From the NCBI GenBank assembly GCA_016716675.1, contig JADJVG010000008.1, positions 62,001 through 126,000 of the forward strand: a stretch of 64,000 nt of DNA. The letters run 5' to 3'. Position numbers and translations under genes: made by a program. Each line of letters begins with the position of its first letter. The stretch's first letter is position 1. This DNA comes from Hyphomicrobium sp. (lineage in GTDB: Bacteria; Pseudomonadota; Alphaproteobacteria; Rhizobiales; Hyphomicrobiaceae). Under the pieces are notes generated by a model, which worked only from the letters and a program-made list of their open reading frames with translations, was not told where the DNA came from and searched no databases. Shown one piece after another: positions 32,401 to 41,632 of the stretch.

Positions 32401-32613
32401 ACGGAGCACGCGCGCGTCGGCAATCTCTATATCAATCGAAATCAGATCGGCGCGGTCGTTGGCGTCCAGCCATTCGGCGGCGAGGGGCTGTCCGGCACGG
32501 GGCCGAAGGCTGGCGGCCCGAATTACCTGATGCGGTTCGCCACCGAGCGCACGCGCTCGATTGATATTACGGCGACGGGCGGCAACACCCGCCTGCTGAC
32601 AGCAAATATTTAA
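29431..32613 (+). CDS. putA: Bifunctional proline dehydrogenase / glutamate-semialdehyde dehydrogenase PutA
   Basis: About 1,060-residue enzyme oxidising proline to glutamate in two steps. The FAD-dependent proline dehydrogenase (about residues 130-440) has SVKLSALHPRFE, LTIDAEEQDRLDL and VPVRLVKGAYWDSEIK. The aldehyde dehydrogenase domain (about 500-980) has CISPWNFPLAIFTGQ, FTGSNETAR, the general-base Glu in IAETGGMNAM and the nucleophile Cys in AGQRCSAARI. No N-terminal ribbon-helix-helix DNA-binding domain precedes it, so it should not act as its own repressor. ATG 29431 is preferred over an upstream GTG at 29395. It is divergent from panC. Confidence 0.95.
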   Translation: MVAALRRDDLSGTRGLPPRDEIAAHYLMDEQRLVGALIERAVFTEDERRRAQDAARRLVHATRANKAEFSGIDAFMHEYGLSTDEGVILMCLAEALLRIPDTDTANQFIADKISGGAWEKHLGASDSLFVNASTWGLMLSGRLVKLRDAKGSNPFQAMKRLVARTGEPTIRVAVRQAVKLLGDQFVLGTTIESALQRAKALEAKGYRFSYDMLGEAARSEQDAERYFQRYMTAIDAVGAAAGPMTATNADAIFVRPSISVKLSALHPRFEPGKERRLQSELAPLLLTLARAARSKGLGLTIDAEEQDRLDLTAALFGETLLHPVLDGWNGLGLAVQAYGKRAVPMLRWIRRLSEQSGKRVPVRLVKGAYWDSEIKWAQERGLEDYPVFSRKLHTDVSYLAAMRLLLSNPTAFFPQFATHNAHTVASASVAGGSAEFEYQRLHGMGEALYQEVLGGGKSTRACRIYAPVGGHEDLLGYLVRRLLENGANTSFVNRIADDEAPVADIIADPVEIAEREHVEGSKVSLLERPRDLYWPDRKASAGLALTEASVRHPLLDEIARTLSTPFAAGPIVDGKPTIGGDTATLVMSPHDKRERVGSLRLATPGQLDDAITSATAAVHSWDMTPAAERARILTLAADLYERDRAKLMAAIVREAGKTLEAAQSEIREAVDYLRYYANEARRLFSEPILLKGPTGEENTLTLRARGPFACISPWNFPLAIFTGQVAAALAAGNSVIAKPAEQTPITAFLAVQLLLEAGIPAGVLHLVTGGGKLGEALIKDVRVQGVVFTGSNETARAIQKTLLDRRGAIVPFIAETGGMNAMIADSSALPEQVVRDAVRSAFDSAGQRCSAARILFVQTDAAPRVKAMLTGAIEALDVGDPLDYATDIGPVIDDAAQDLLEGHKVRMQREGRELIDVAMPEACRAGTYGTPALYEIDRIDRLPGEVFGPILHLVRFERGRLDAVIASLNATGYGLTLGLHSRIEAVADYVTEHARVGNLYINRNQIGAVVGVQPFGGEGLSGTGPKAGGPNYLMRFATERTRSIDITATGGNTRLLTANI

Positions 32614-32641
32614 CGGCGATCTGGGGAAAGCGGCGTCGCGC

Positions 32642-34549
32642 TTATTCCGCAGTCATCACGAAGCAGTCGATCGACTGGCGGCGCAATTGCGTGCAGGTGC
32701 CCGATGCTTGCTTGGCGTCAAAGCCGGAGAAGCGGGCGCGATAGACAAGACGCCCCGATTTCTCGACCGGATGGGTCACTGATCCATAGCCGTTGAGAAG
32801 AGTACCGGTGCGTGTCTGCGCCGACGTCAGTGCTTGCTGAGCGTCTTCGATCGAGGTGTAGGCCCCAATCTGGATTTCATAGCGGCCTGACGGTGCTGCG
32901 GCAGGCGCCTCATTGGCGGGCGGCTGCAGAGCGGCGTAACGCTGCGGCGAGGCAGTCGGCAGCATGGCGGCTTGGGCTTGCAGCGATGACGGCGCGCGGC
33001 CGCGTTTGGCTGGTACAGGGCGCGGCGGCACCGGGTCCGCCAGTGCGCGCTGCGGTTGAGCGGCGCGTTTCGTTTCTGGCCTCGGTTCTGGCCGGGCTGT
33101 GGTCATAGATGCCGCGACGATCCGGGGTGCTGGATCGTCGACCGCTTGCGGTTGGACAACCTCTCGTGCGCCAAGCATGGCGATGCGGTCGCCGAGCGGC
33201 GACGCCAGAGAGGCCGTGGCCGTGGGCATGGGGGCCACGACGGTTGTTTTTGGGATCACCGTTTCTCTGACTGCACCGTCAAGCGCCGCCAGAGTTGCCG
33301 CGATCGTGCCGGTGGCTGCAGGCGCGGACGGCGCCGCGTCGGCGGCAGTATCAGCTTCGCTGTCACGACTGTCATCGTCGCCCGTCTCGGATGCCGACAT
33401 GTCGGTCGTATCGTCAGCGCTTTGCGGTGGCGGGTTCGGTCCCTGGCGTGGGGCCACCATGACGCGCTTAACCTTGAAGACGTCGATCGGTGCGGCTGCC
33501 GGGGCCTCCGCATCCAATTGTGGTGCGGCGGCGGGTGCTGGGCGGGCGGCTTCTGCCATCTGAACGGGTTCAGGCGCAGTTTCAGCACGGGCCGGCGCAA
33601 ACGGCTTCGGCTGCGGTGCGGGTTTCGGTGCCGACGCCAGTTGCGACTTATCCTTGGGCTTCGGACGCTCGGCAATTTTGGGCGGGCTCGTCAGCTTGGC
33701 GATCAACTGCGCGTCAGGCTTGCGGGTCTTTTTGGTCGATGCACGCGCCAGAGCCCGGGTGAGGAGATTGCGCATCTCGCCATTACGGGCGGCCGCACTC
33801 GATCCCCCGAACACAGCGCCGACGACATGGCGCTCGCCGCGGCGCACCGACGATACGAGGTTGAAGCCGGAGGCGCGTGTATAGCCGGTCTTGATGCCAT
33901 CGATGCCCTGGAAGGTTCTGAGCATCGTGTTGTGATTGCGATAGGTCTTCCGGCCGAACGAAAATGAGCCCGTGGCGAACAGCGGATAGTATTCCGGGAA
34001 GTCATCCTGCAGATGCAGGCCGAGCGTGACCATGTCGCGTGCTGTGGTGACTTGATCGTCGTTGGGCAGACCGGAGGCATTCTCGAAGTGGGTTTTCGTC
34101 ATGCCGAGATCGCGGGCTCGGGCATTCATTAGGCGCACGAAATTTTTCTGCGAGCCGCCGACCTTTTCGGCGAGCGCAACGGCTACGTCGTTGGCGGATT
34201 TGGTGACGAGCGCGCGGATGGCTTCGGAAACCGATAGGGACTCACCCGGCTCAAGATCGAGTTTAGAGGGAGCTTGGGAGGCGGCTTCCTGACTGATCTT
34301 GACGCGGTCCGACATCGACATGCGCCCCGATTTCAGGGTCTCAAAGGCCAGATAAAGCGTCATCATTTTGGTCAGAGACGCGGGATAGCGCAGTTCGTCG
34401 GCATTGTCGGAGTGCAGGACGGCGCCAGTATTGGCGTCAAGGATCATCGCTGCGTGCTTTGCGCCGCGGGCCTGAGCCGGAACGGCGAACGCAAACGCAC
34501 ACGCTAGGCTCGCTAAAGCGAGCTTCAAAATTACAGAACGCCGAAACAA
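32642..34549 (-). CDS. D-alanyl-D-alanine carboxypeptidase (S11) with C-terminal SPOR domain
   Basis: Penicillin-binding protein of family S11 that trims peptidoglycan pentapeptides. It is 635 residues. The signal peptide spans residues 1-27 (cleavage near AQA-RG). The active site is Ser58-x-x-Lys61 (SLTK), with SAN at 118-120 and KTG at 220-222. A Pro/Ala-rich linker of about 270 residues leads to a SPOR domain (about 560-632: YEIQIGAYTSIEDAQQAL), which binds denuded glycan at division sites. The pairing of DacF-like enzyme with SPOR is common in this order. It is convergent with putA. Confidence 0.93.
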   Translation of the reverse strand: MFRRSVILKLALASLACAFAFAVPAQARGAKHAAMILDANTGAVLHSDNADELRYPASLTKMMTLYLAFETLKSGRMSMSDRVKISQEAASQAPSKLDLEPGESLSVSEAIRALVTKSANDVAVALAEKVGGSQKNFVRLMNARARDLGMTKTHFENASGLPNDDQVTTARDMVTLGLHLQDDFPEYYPLFATGSFSFGRKTYRNHNTMLRTFQGIDGIKTGYTRASGFNLVSSVRRGERHVVGAVFGGSSAAARNGEMRNLLTRALARASTKKTRKPDAQLIAKLTSPPKIAERPKPKDKSQLASAPKPAPQPKPFAPARAETAPEPVQMAEAARPAPAAAPQLDAEAPAAAPIDVFKVKRVMVAPRQGPNPPPQSADDTTDMSASETGDDDSRDSEADTAADAAPSAPAATGTIAATLAALDGAVRETVIPKTTVVAPMPTATASLASPLGDRIAMLGAREVVQPQAVDDPAPRIVAASMTTARPEPRPETKRAAQPQRALADPVPPRPVPAKRGRAPSSLQAQAAMLPTASPQRYAALQPPANEAPAAAPSGRYEIQIGAYTSIEDAQQALTSAQTRTGTLLNGYGSVTHPVEKSGRLVYRARFSGFDAKQASGTCTQLRRQSIDCFVMTAE

Positions 34550-35174
34550 AACGCCAATCCCTCTGCGCCGCGTTCCAAAATATCGAACGGCGGCTCGTTT
34601 TCAGTCGTCGGTCAGCCGGTTGCGATTGTGACGCTCCGGCGGGCCTGCCCCATCCAGTTACCGGAGTGAAGCATTGTTATTGGGCACCTTTTGGGCGCCG
34701 CTGCGGCGCTGAATAGGGTTTCCGAAGGCTTGAGGGTACGGGCATTGAACTGAAGTAGGGTTAAACAGCATGGTAAAAGTTCATTCAAACAGCGTGCCAG
34801 AATGGCCGCCACGGCTGGCCGTAGTCATGACACGAGCACGAGCCAGATGCCTGTAAGCGTTGCGACCCTGAGATCCGGCGCAGGAGCGTTGCGTCTGCCG
34901 AAATCGTGCCCATATGCCGGAAACACGGCAGCAACGGCCGCGCACAACGAGCGCTCATGGTCGAACTGTGTGGTCGGCGCAACCCTGGGTTCACGATTTC
35001 GACGGCATGCCACTGCAACAAACCGGGACAACTGTGACGTGGGTTACGAATTTGCTATCATGAACGAACATGACATCAGACATGGCGCCGGCTGCGGCGT
35101 CGCTTCGTTCACGGATTACCGGATTATAAATGACCCGTTACCTTCGTCATAAGCCCGCAAACTTGCATCCCCAC
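34550..35174. other. Divergent promoter region between S11 peptidase and clpS genes
   Basis: About 620 bp without a supported gene. A -10-like TATCAT lies at 35056-35061 ahead of clpS, with a poor -35. Short ORFs here have no ribosome binding sites or recognisable products. Confidence 0.5.
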
Positions 35175-35525
35175 ATGGCCGGTAAAAACGGACCGCGCCC
35201 TGGTGACGGCGGCAACAATGGTGGTGACGAAGGCAAGACGGGCATTGTCACAAAAACGAGACCTAAAACCAAGAAGCCTAGCCTTTATAAAGTCCTACTG
35301 TTGAACGACGATTTTACGCCCATGGAATTCGTTGTGCTGGTGTTACAGCGGTTTTTCAACAAAGGGCAGGAAGACGCGACCCGCATCATGCTGCATGTTC
35401 ATCAAAAGGGCGTAGGCTTGTGCGGGGTGTATACTTACGAAGTAGCTGAAACAAAGGTCACGCAGGTCATGGATTTTTCACGACAGCATGGCCATCCTCT
35501 ACAATGCACCATGGAGAAAGAGTAG
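35175..35525 (+). CDS. clpS: ClpA adaptor protein ClpS
   Basis: Adaptor that hands N-degron substrates to ClpAP. ATG 35175 gives 116 residues; an in-frame ATG at 35130 would add 15. A Gly/Asn/Lys-rich flexible leader precedes the core YKVLLLNDDFTPMEFVV, which holds the N-degron pocket residues Asn-Asp. HVHQKGVGLCGVYTYEVAETKV follows. The stop lies 7 bp ahead of the clpA start, so the two form an operon. Confidence 0.95.
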   Translation: MAGKNGPRPGDGGNNGGDEGKTGIVTKTRPKTKKPSLYKVLLLNDDFTPMEFVVLVLQRFFNKGQEDATRIMLHVHQKGVGLCGVYTYEVAETKVTQVMDFSRQHGHPLQCTMEKE

Positions 35526-35532
35526 GACGGCA

Positions 35533-37971
35533 TTGACATCTCTTTCCAAAAATCTCGAAACCTCGCTGCATCGGGCGTTGGAGTATGCCAACGTTCGCAA
35601 TCACGAGTATGCAACGCTTGAACATCTTCTGCTCGCGCTCGTTGACGATCGCGATGCGGCAGCTGTGATGCGCGCCTGTTCGGTCGATCTCGACCAGCTC
35701 AGGACCCGGCTCGTAGAGTATCTCGACACCGAGGTGACGCCGCGCCATGGCAAAGGTGTGCGCGACGCGCAACCCACCAATTCATTCCAGCGCGTCGTCC
35801 AGCGGGCGATCGTCCATGTGCAGACATCGGGACGTGAAGAAGTCACGGGCGCGAATGTGCTCGTCGGCATTTTCTCGGAACGCGAAAGCCACGCTGCCTA
35901 CTTCCTTCAGGAACAGGAGATGTCGCGCTTTGATGCTGTCCAATATATCGCGCACGGAATCGCCAAGCGTCCCGGCATGTCGGAGCCGCGTCCTGTGAGG
36001 GGCGTGGATGACGAGGCGGCCGAAGAGGGCGGCGAAAAGAAAGCCGGCGATGCGTTGTCGGCCTATTGCGTCAACCTCAACAAGAAGGCTCGCGACGGCA
36101 AGATCGATCCGTTGATCGGCCGCGAACAAGAAGTGATGCGCACCATCCAGGTGCTCTGCCGCCGCCAGAAGAACAACCCATTGCTGGTCGGTGATCCAGG
36201 CGTCGGCAAAACCGCGATTGCGGAAGGCCTGGCGCGCAAGATCATCAACGGCGATGTGCCGGATGTTCTGAAAACGGCGACCATCTTCTCGCTCGATATG
36301 GGCACGCTGCTGGCCGGCACGCGCTATCGTGGCGATTTCGAAGAACGTCTCAAGGCCGTGATGAAGGAAATCGAGGCCTACGACGGCGCCGTGCTGTTCA
36401 TCGACGAGATCCATACCGTCATCGGTGCGGGTGCGACGTCGGGCGGCGCCATGGATGCGTCGAACCTGCTGAAGCCCGCGCTGCAGTCGGGCACGCTGCG
36501 CTGCATCGGCTCCACCACCTACAAGGAATACCGGCAGCACTTCGAGAAGGACCGCGCTCTCGTCCGCCGGTTCCAGAAAATCGATGTGAAGGAGCCGACG
36601 GTCGAAGACACCATTGAGATCCTCAAGGGATTGAAGACGGTGTTCGAGGATTATCACAAGCTGAAGTACACGAACGAGGCGATCAAAGCCGCGGTCGAGT
36701 TGTCGGCAAAGTATATCAACGACCGCAAGCTGCCCGATAAGGCGATCGACGTGATCGACGAGACGGGCGCGTCGCAGATGCTGGTGCCGGAAGGCAAGCG
36801 CAAGAAGAAGATCACGACGAAGGAAGTCGAGGCGACGGTCGCCATGATGGCGCGCATCCCACCGAAGACCGTGACCAAGAGCGACGCCGAAGTCATCGGC
36901 AACCTCGAACGCGATCTCAAGCGGCTGGTGTTCGGCCAGGATGTTGCGATCGGCGCGCTGTCGAGCGCCATCAAGCTGGCGCGTGCGGGCTTGCGGGAAC
37001 CGGAAAAGCCGATTGGCTGCTACCTGTTCTCAGGTCCGACCGGCGTCGGCAAAACCGAAGTCGCCAAGCAGCTCGCCAACCTGATGGGCGTCGAACTGCT
37101 GCGCTTCGACATGTCGGAATACATGGAGAAGCACACGGTTTCGCGCTTGATCGGCGCGCCGCCGGGATATGTCGGCTTCGATCAGGGCGGTCTGCTCACC
37201 GATGGTGTCGATCAGCATCCGCATTGCGTGCTGCTGCTCGATGAAATCGAGAAGGCGCATCCCGATCTGTTCAACATCCTGTTGCAGGTCATGGATCACG
37301 GCAAGCTGACCGACCACAACGGCAAGGCGATCGACTTCCGCAACGTCGTGCTCATCATGACGACCAACGCCGGCGCGTCTGACATGGCCAAGCCCGCGAT
37401 GGGCTTCAACCGGACGAAACGCGAGGGCGAGGATACGGAAGCCGTGACCAAGTTGTTCACGCCGGAGTTCCGCAATCGCTTGGATGCCATCGTGCCGTTC
37501 TCGGGCCTGTCGCCGGAAATCATCGGCAAGGTCGTCGAGAAGTTCATCTATCAGCTCGAAGCGCAGCTTGCCGATCGCGGCGTCTCGATCGAACTGACGG
37601 ATGAGGCGACGCGCTGGCTGGCTGAAAAGGGCTATGACGAAAAGTTCGGCGCCCGTCCGCTTGGCCGCACGATCCAAGAGTACATCAAGAAGCCGCTGGC
37701 CGAGGAACTTCTGTTCGGCAAGCTCGAACACGGCGGCACCGTCAAGGTGCTGGTGACCGGCAAGGGAGAGGATCGCGCGCTCGCGTTCGATTATCTGCCC
37801 GCTGATCCATCGAAGAAGGGCCGCAATCCTGAAGAGGACGAAGACGACGGCCCGCAGCCTGTGCTCGTAGACGCAACGCCGAAGAAAGCGTTGCCAGGCC
37901 CCAAGGAGAAGGGCGACAAGCCCAAGTCCTCCGGTGCTGTGCCGACGGTGCGCAAGAAAAAGGACGAGTAG
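35533..37971 (+). CDS. clpA: ATP-dependent Clp protease ATP-binding subunit ClpA
   Basis: Hexameric AAA+ unfoldase feeding ClpP. TTG 35533 (LTSLSKNLETSLHRAL) gives about 812 residues and matches the usual N-domain start. An ATG at 35488 overlapping clpS adds 15 atypical residues. The N-domain has NHEYATLEHLLLAL. The first AAA+ module has Walker A GDPGVGKT and Walker B VLFIDEIHTVIGAG; the second has GPTGVGKT and VLLLDEIEKAHPD. A Lys/Pro-rich tail of about 60 residues ends the protein. A strong terminator follows. Confidence 0.96.
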   Translation: MTSLSKNLETSLHRALEYANVRNHEYATLEHLLLALVDDRDAAAVMRACSVDLDQLRTRLVEYLDTEVTPRHGKGVRDAQPTNSFQRVVQRAIVHVQTSGREEVTGANVLVGIFSERESHAAYFLQEQEMSRFDAVQYIAHGIAKRPGMSEPRPVRGVDDEAAEEGGEKKAGDALSAYCVNLNKKARDGKIDPLIGREQEVMRTIQVLCRRQKNNPLLVGDPGVGKTAIAEGLARKIINGDVPDVLKTATIFSLDMGTLLAGTRYRGDFEERLKAVMKEIEAYDGAVLFIDEIHTVIGAGATSGGAMDASNLLKPALQSGTLRCIGSTTYKEYRQHFEKDRALVRRFQKIDVKEPTVEDTIEILKGLKTVFEDYHKLKYTNEAIKAAVELSAKYINDRKLPDKAIDVIDETGASQMLVPEGKRKKKITTKEVEATVAMMARIPPKTVTKSDAEVIGNLERDLKRLVFGQDVAIGALSSAIKLARAGLREPEKPIGCYLFSGPTGVGKTEVAKQLANLMGVELLRFDMSEYMEKHTVSRLIGAPPGYVGFDQGGLLTDGVDQHPHCVLLLDEIEKAHPDLFNILLQVMDHGKLTDHNGKAIDFRNVVLIMTTNAGASDMAKPAMGFNRTKREGEDTEAVTKLFTPEFRNRLDAIVPFSGLSPEIIGKVVEKFIYQLEAQLADRGVSIELTDEATRWLAEKGYDEKFGARPLGRTIQEYIKKPLAEELLFGKLEHGGTVKVLVTGKGEDRALAFDYLPADPSKKGRNPEEDEDDGPQPVLVDATPKKALPGPKEKGDKPKSSGAVPTVRKKKDE

Positions 37972-37995
37972 GAATTTCTCGTCGCCAAGACAATG

Positions 37996-38030
37996 AAAAC
38001 GCCGGGCACATGCCCGGCGTTTTTTTGTTT
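37996..38030 (+). terminator. Rho-independent terminator of clpS-clpA
   Basis: Stem AACGCCGGGC/GCCCGGCGTT with a 4-nt loop (ACAT), followed by an uninterrupted T run and TTGTTTTT. It begins 25 bp past the clpA stop. Confidence 0.93.
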
Positions 38031-38308
38031 TTGCAGATTGGTGGTGGATGGCGGCGAAGGGGGCGCGGTGCTGCGCGAGGCCGAGCTTATACAGGAGCGG
38101 ACATTTGCGCCACGTACGCGCCTACTGCGGTCTGACTGTCAGTTGCTGAAATAGGAGCACACCTCATTCGGATTTCGCAATCGAACGCTTTTGACCCGAT
38201 GCGGACCTCGCAATCCTTTCGACTTCGCGATCATTTGCTAGAAAGTTAACCCAGCTCTAACACCCATTCACTAACTTGCGGCACCTGATCGAATGGAGGG
38301 GCTTCACC

Positions 38309-39082
38309 ATGTGGATACTTCTGGTTCCGGTGGTTCTCGCAGAGATCTTGTTCTGGTCTTGTCTCGGCTATTTCGCGTGGCGCGCACTCAAGGCGGCTCG
38401 CTCAGGATATTGGCTGCAGGTTGCCACGTTTTTAGGCCTGATCTCCATTCCTTTTGTTTTCTATGGCTACATGCATAGGCGTGCCGACGCGCAAGAGGCC
38501 GCGCGGGCGACTGAAATCGCGGCTCTTGGCCGTGCCGCGCCGCCGGGGAATTATCCAAAACTGCTTGAGGTCCATGGTCACGCAACCGAGTTTGAGTTGT
38601 TGATATTTCTCGATGCGCTGAAATTCGAAGAGGTCATGGAATTTCAGAAGCCGCGGCGCGGTGAGATTTACGGGCGGCTTGTGAGGCTTGCTGAGGGATG
38701 CGAAGGGCTCGGCGTTGCACATTTGAGGACCTGGAGACTGCAAGGGAGATTTGGCGCGCCAAAGCAGAGGGATAAGGACTGCTTGGTAGTGGATTGGAAA
38801 ACGGTCTCAGATGATCGGGCAGCGATTCCTGCGGTTGAGTATCGTCATGGTACGCACTCGACATTGCTGCCATCCGGTAACAATTGGGCGAGTGGTGCTT
38901 ATGAAGTGCGATTGAGATCGCTTGGCGGCACTCAGTTGCTCGGTTACTGGGAACGCCCCTTCATAACGCGGCCGGGATCGCCGGGGCCATGGGGCTATGC
39001 CTACCCTTCGAATACTGACCCGACAAAATACAAGGCACCAAAGCGGCTCGATTTTCTTATCGAGTCTCTGGATATCAAATAA
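38309..39082 (+). CDS. Membrane-anchored protein of unknown function
   Basis: 257 residues. ATG 38309 is chosen because GGAGGGG stands 7 bases ahead of it. Two N-terminal transmembrane helices (MWILLVPVVLAEILFWSCLGYFAW and GYWLQVATFLGLISIPFVFYGY) lead to a soluble domain of about 190 residues with many aromatic and charged residues. I do not recognise the family. It opens an accessory stretch with lower GC by eye than the core genes on each side, and stands alone between the clpA terminator and a convergent kinase gene. Confidence 0.7.
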   Translation: MWILLVPVVLAEILFWSCLGYFAWRALKAARSGYWLQVATFLGLISIPFVFYGYMHRRADAQEAARATEIAALGRAAPPGNYPKLLEVHGHATEFELLIFLDALKFEEVMEFQKPRRGEIYGRLVRLAEGCEGLGVAHLRTWRLQGRFGAPKQRDKDCLVVDWKTVSDDRAAIPAVEYRHGTHSTLLPSGNNWASGAYEVRLRSLGGTQLLGYWERPFITRPGSPGPWGYAYPSNTDPTKYKAPKRLDFLIESLDIK

Positions 39083-39309
39083 ATCTTCACACCAGAATGT
39101 TGGAGGGATAGTTCGAGGCGCAACTACCAAATGACACGTTCTGGCCCATCCCAGAAGACCGTTCTGTGTCCGCTGTTAAACGTCGTGCGGACATTCCGCC
39201 GACGCCACGAAAGTTAGGCCGGTCCGTCCGGGCGTTGTCCGCTCCCTCCGCACAGCAGGCCGTCGCGCCGATCATGCGGCCGCACTAATGCCAATGCGAC
39301 TTCGGTCCG

Positions 39310-41580
39310 CTATTGGCGGTTGCCGGTGCTGGCCTCGCCATCCGTTGCGTTGATAATGCCCAAATCTACGAGCACGCGATTCAATGCAGCAAATGTGAAC
39401 GGCTTTTCCAGAAATAACCAATGCTTCCCATAACCATCGGAAGGCCTCACCCAATTGGAGACCACACCAGACATAAGTATGACCTTCGTTGTCGGCATTT
39501 CCGGTCCAATCTGGAGCATCAATTCAATACCCGTCCGCCCTCCGCCAAGGTTGATATCGGCCAATACTGCCGCGAATGACCTGCCGGAGCGAAGAACCGC
39601 TTCTGCACTGTTGGCATCTTTTGCCAAAATCGCGTCAAGCCCCAGGATCGAGAGCTGTTCGAGCAGCACATCGCTGAACCGACTTTCGTCTTCGATGACG
39701 AGAATGCGCCTCGTTCGTCCCGTATCTGCCGGACGGCTCTCTTTAGGTAATACGCCGGGCTTGGTCAGCGTAGTGATCGGAAAATACATTTGAACCGAGG
39801 TGCCCTGATTCAATACGGACTCGATGTTCAAGTGACCGCCACAGCTTTTCATGAATGAATATACCGACCAAAGCCCCACGCCGCGTCCACTGCCCTTTGT
39901 GGAAAAAAACGGCTCAAGCACCCGCATACGGACAGCGTTGGTCATACCTGGTCCGCGGTCGGAAACCTCGATGCACAAGTTCGTCTCTTGTCTATCAACG
40001 AACGCCCTCGGCGATAGTGCTTTGGCGAGATCTCTGGAATTCGCAATGAATATCTTTATGTCAATCTCGCTGTCGGGCTTTGCTTCCATTGCATTTTTGA
40101 GAATATTGATGATCGCATTGTGGAACAGGCCTCGATTTACGAGAATTTTGATTTCACCGTGAGGACTGTTGCTCTTGGTGTTGTCGTGGATCGTGATGCG
40201 CACACCGCCACCACTTTCGTGCGCCATGGCATCGGACACACTTCGAATGTATTCGATCGGCGAGAGAAGTTCCGCATCTTGTACAGTCTCGGAGGGCGTG
40301 AGCTGCAGTTGCCGGATAACGGAATGGGCTGTTCGGACAGCCATAATAATTGAATCTATGCGTGCGCGGCTCGCTTCCGGCGCTCGTTTCGCAAGCTCTG
40401 CGTTGCCTTGAATTATTGCGAGCAGATTATTGAAATCATGAGCGATCCCACGAATTATGGTTTCAATCGTTGTGACCTTGTCGTGTTTCGCAAGTTGCTC
40501 GTTGGCGCGCGTCAATTCAGAAATGTCGAGCATGGTTCCCATGATGCGGCGGTTGCCGGACCGCGTCAGAGCTTCGATGCGTTCACGAACCGTAATCGAT
40601 TGCTTGCCCGGAATGGAAATGGTTCTGGATATTTCGACGGGACCGTCCGAATGCCGAAGTTTTCGGTAGGCCTCCAAAGCGTGTGCGGCTTCTTCTGGTG
40701 GACTGAGTGAGGCAAGCTCCTCGATTGTCGTTGGCAACGTCGCTGCTTCGCGCCCCAGGACTTGTTCCATATTGACGGTCGTAATTGAACTACCGCCTGC
40801 ATCCTCGAACCAATAGCTCAATCGCGCCGTCTTCTGAGCTGCGCTGAGCTGGTCCTCTACTCGGAGTAGCAAGATGTTCTGTGTCGCGAGTTCCATCGCG
40901 CTCTGTTGCGTGCTCGCCAGCGCTGGCCGCAGAGCCGTTCGCCAAATCAGCCAGATACCCCCGATAACGCTCAATGCGAGCATGGTGAGAATAATATAGA
41001 TTGGAATTACGCCTCGCTCGAGCATCTCGGAAGCAATGGCGACCCGCTTGGTCAGGGGATACAGAAGTTCTCCATTTCCCCGAGCGATGAGGAGCGCGCG
41101 GTAATGGAATGCACGCTTGTCGCCGCTCATTTCTTTCAGCTTGGACGGCATTATTTCATGAACCAGAGATCGCAACTGCGGATCGACATCGCTGCGCCGA
41201 AATTGGTTTAAATCGCTGCTTTCGATGAGGGCGAGCCAACGCAAGAGTGGCGAACGCAATCGTGCCACCAGCGCTTCTACCTTGCGCCTTTGCATATCCT
41301 CCACACCCAGCAAGTGAACGAATTCCTGCTCATGAACCTCGAAGACGGCAGGAACTTCCGTGTCTTTGGTGATGCCATTGATCAGAATTGGAAATCGATC
41401 TGCGAGTTGCGACCATACTTGCAGATGGACCAATGACGCGTGGCCGAGGCTTTGTACGCTCACGCGCGCAAACATGAGTGTGGCTGCGCACACGCAACCG
41501 ATGAGGACGAACAGTACGATGACGCCCATGGTTAGCCGTGCAGCACGACCAGCAGTTGATTGGGGCAGGCTCGGCGTCAT
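39310..41580 (-). CDS. Hybrid sensor histidine kinase with C-terminal receiver
   Basis: 756 residues. TM1 (about 17-38) and TM2 (about 191-214) bracket a periplasmic helical sensor of about 150 residues. A PAS/PAC-like segment (about 255-355) precedes the kinase: phospho-acceptor His381 in GIAHDFNNLLAI, N-box around Asn496 (NILKNAMEA), G1 SDRGPGM and G2 GRGVGLWSV. The receiver (about 625-745) has Asp675 in LADINLGGGRTG and Lys726 in LEKPF. It lies 52 bp after the binding-protein gene, same strand, so the two are probably co-transcribed. No DNA-binding response regulator is adjacent; phosphate may leave by an unlinked phosphotransfer protein. Confidence 0.9.
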   Translation of the reverse strand: MTPSLPQSTAGRAARLTMGVIVLFVLIGCVCAATLMFARVSVQSLGHASLVHLQVWSQLADRFPILINGITKDTEVPAVFEVHEQEFVHLLGVEDMQRRKVEALVARLRSPLLRWLALIESSDLNQFRRSDVDPQLRSLVHEIMPSKLKEMSGDKRAFHYRALLIARGNGELLYPLTKRVAIASEMLERGVIPIYIILTMLALSVIGGIWLIWRTALRPALASTQQSAMELATQNILLLRVEDQLSAAQKTARLSYWFEDAGGSSITTVNMEQVLGREAATLPTTIEELASLSPPEEAAHALEAYRKLRHSDGPVEISRTISIPGKQSITVRERIEALTRSGNRRIMGTMLDISELTRANEQLAKHDKVTTIETIIRGIAHDFNNLLAIIQGNAELAKRAPEASRARIDSIIMAVRTAHSVIRQLQLTPSETVQDAELLSPIEYIRSVSDAMAHESGGGVRITIHDNTKSNSPHGEIKILVNRGLFHNAIINILKNAMEAKPDSEIDIKIFIANSRDLAKALSPRAFVDRQETNLCIEVSDRGPGMTNAVRMRVLEPFFSTKGSGRGVGLWSVYSFMKSCGGHLNIESVLNQGTSVQMYFPITTLTKPGVLPKESRPADTGRTRRILVIEDESRFSDVLLEQLSILGLDAILAKDANSAEAVLRSGRSFAAVLADINLGGGRTGIELMLQIGPEMPTTKVILMSGVVSNWVRPSDGYGKHWLFLEKPFTFAALNRVLVDLGIINATDGEASTGNRQ

Positions 41581-41632
41581 AAATGACCAAGAGTTGGGCG
41601 TTTAGTTCTGGGCGTCACCGAAGGACATTGGC

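Noticed and set aside
30649..32409. 586-residue minus-strand ORF
   Set aside because: Fully antisense to putA, whose two domains and catalytic residues are intact; no ribosome binding site or recognisable domain.
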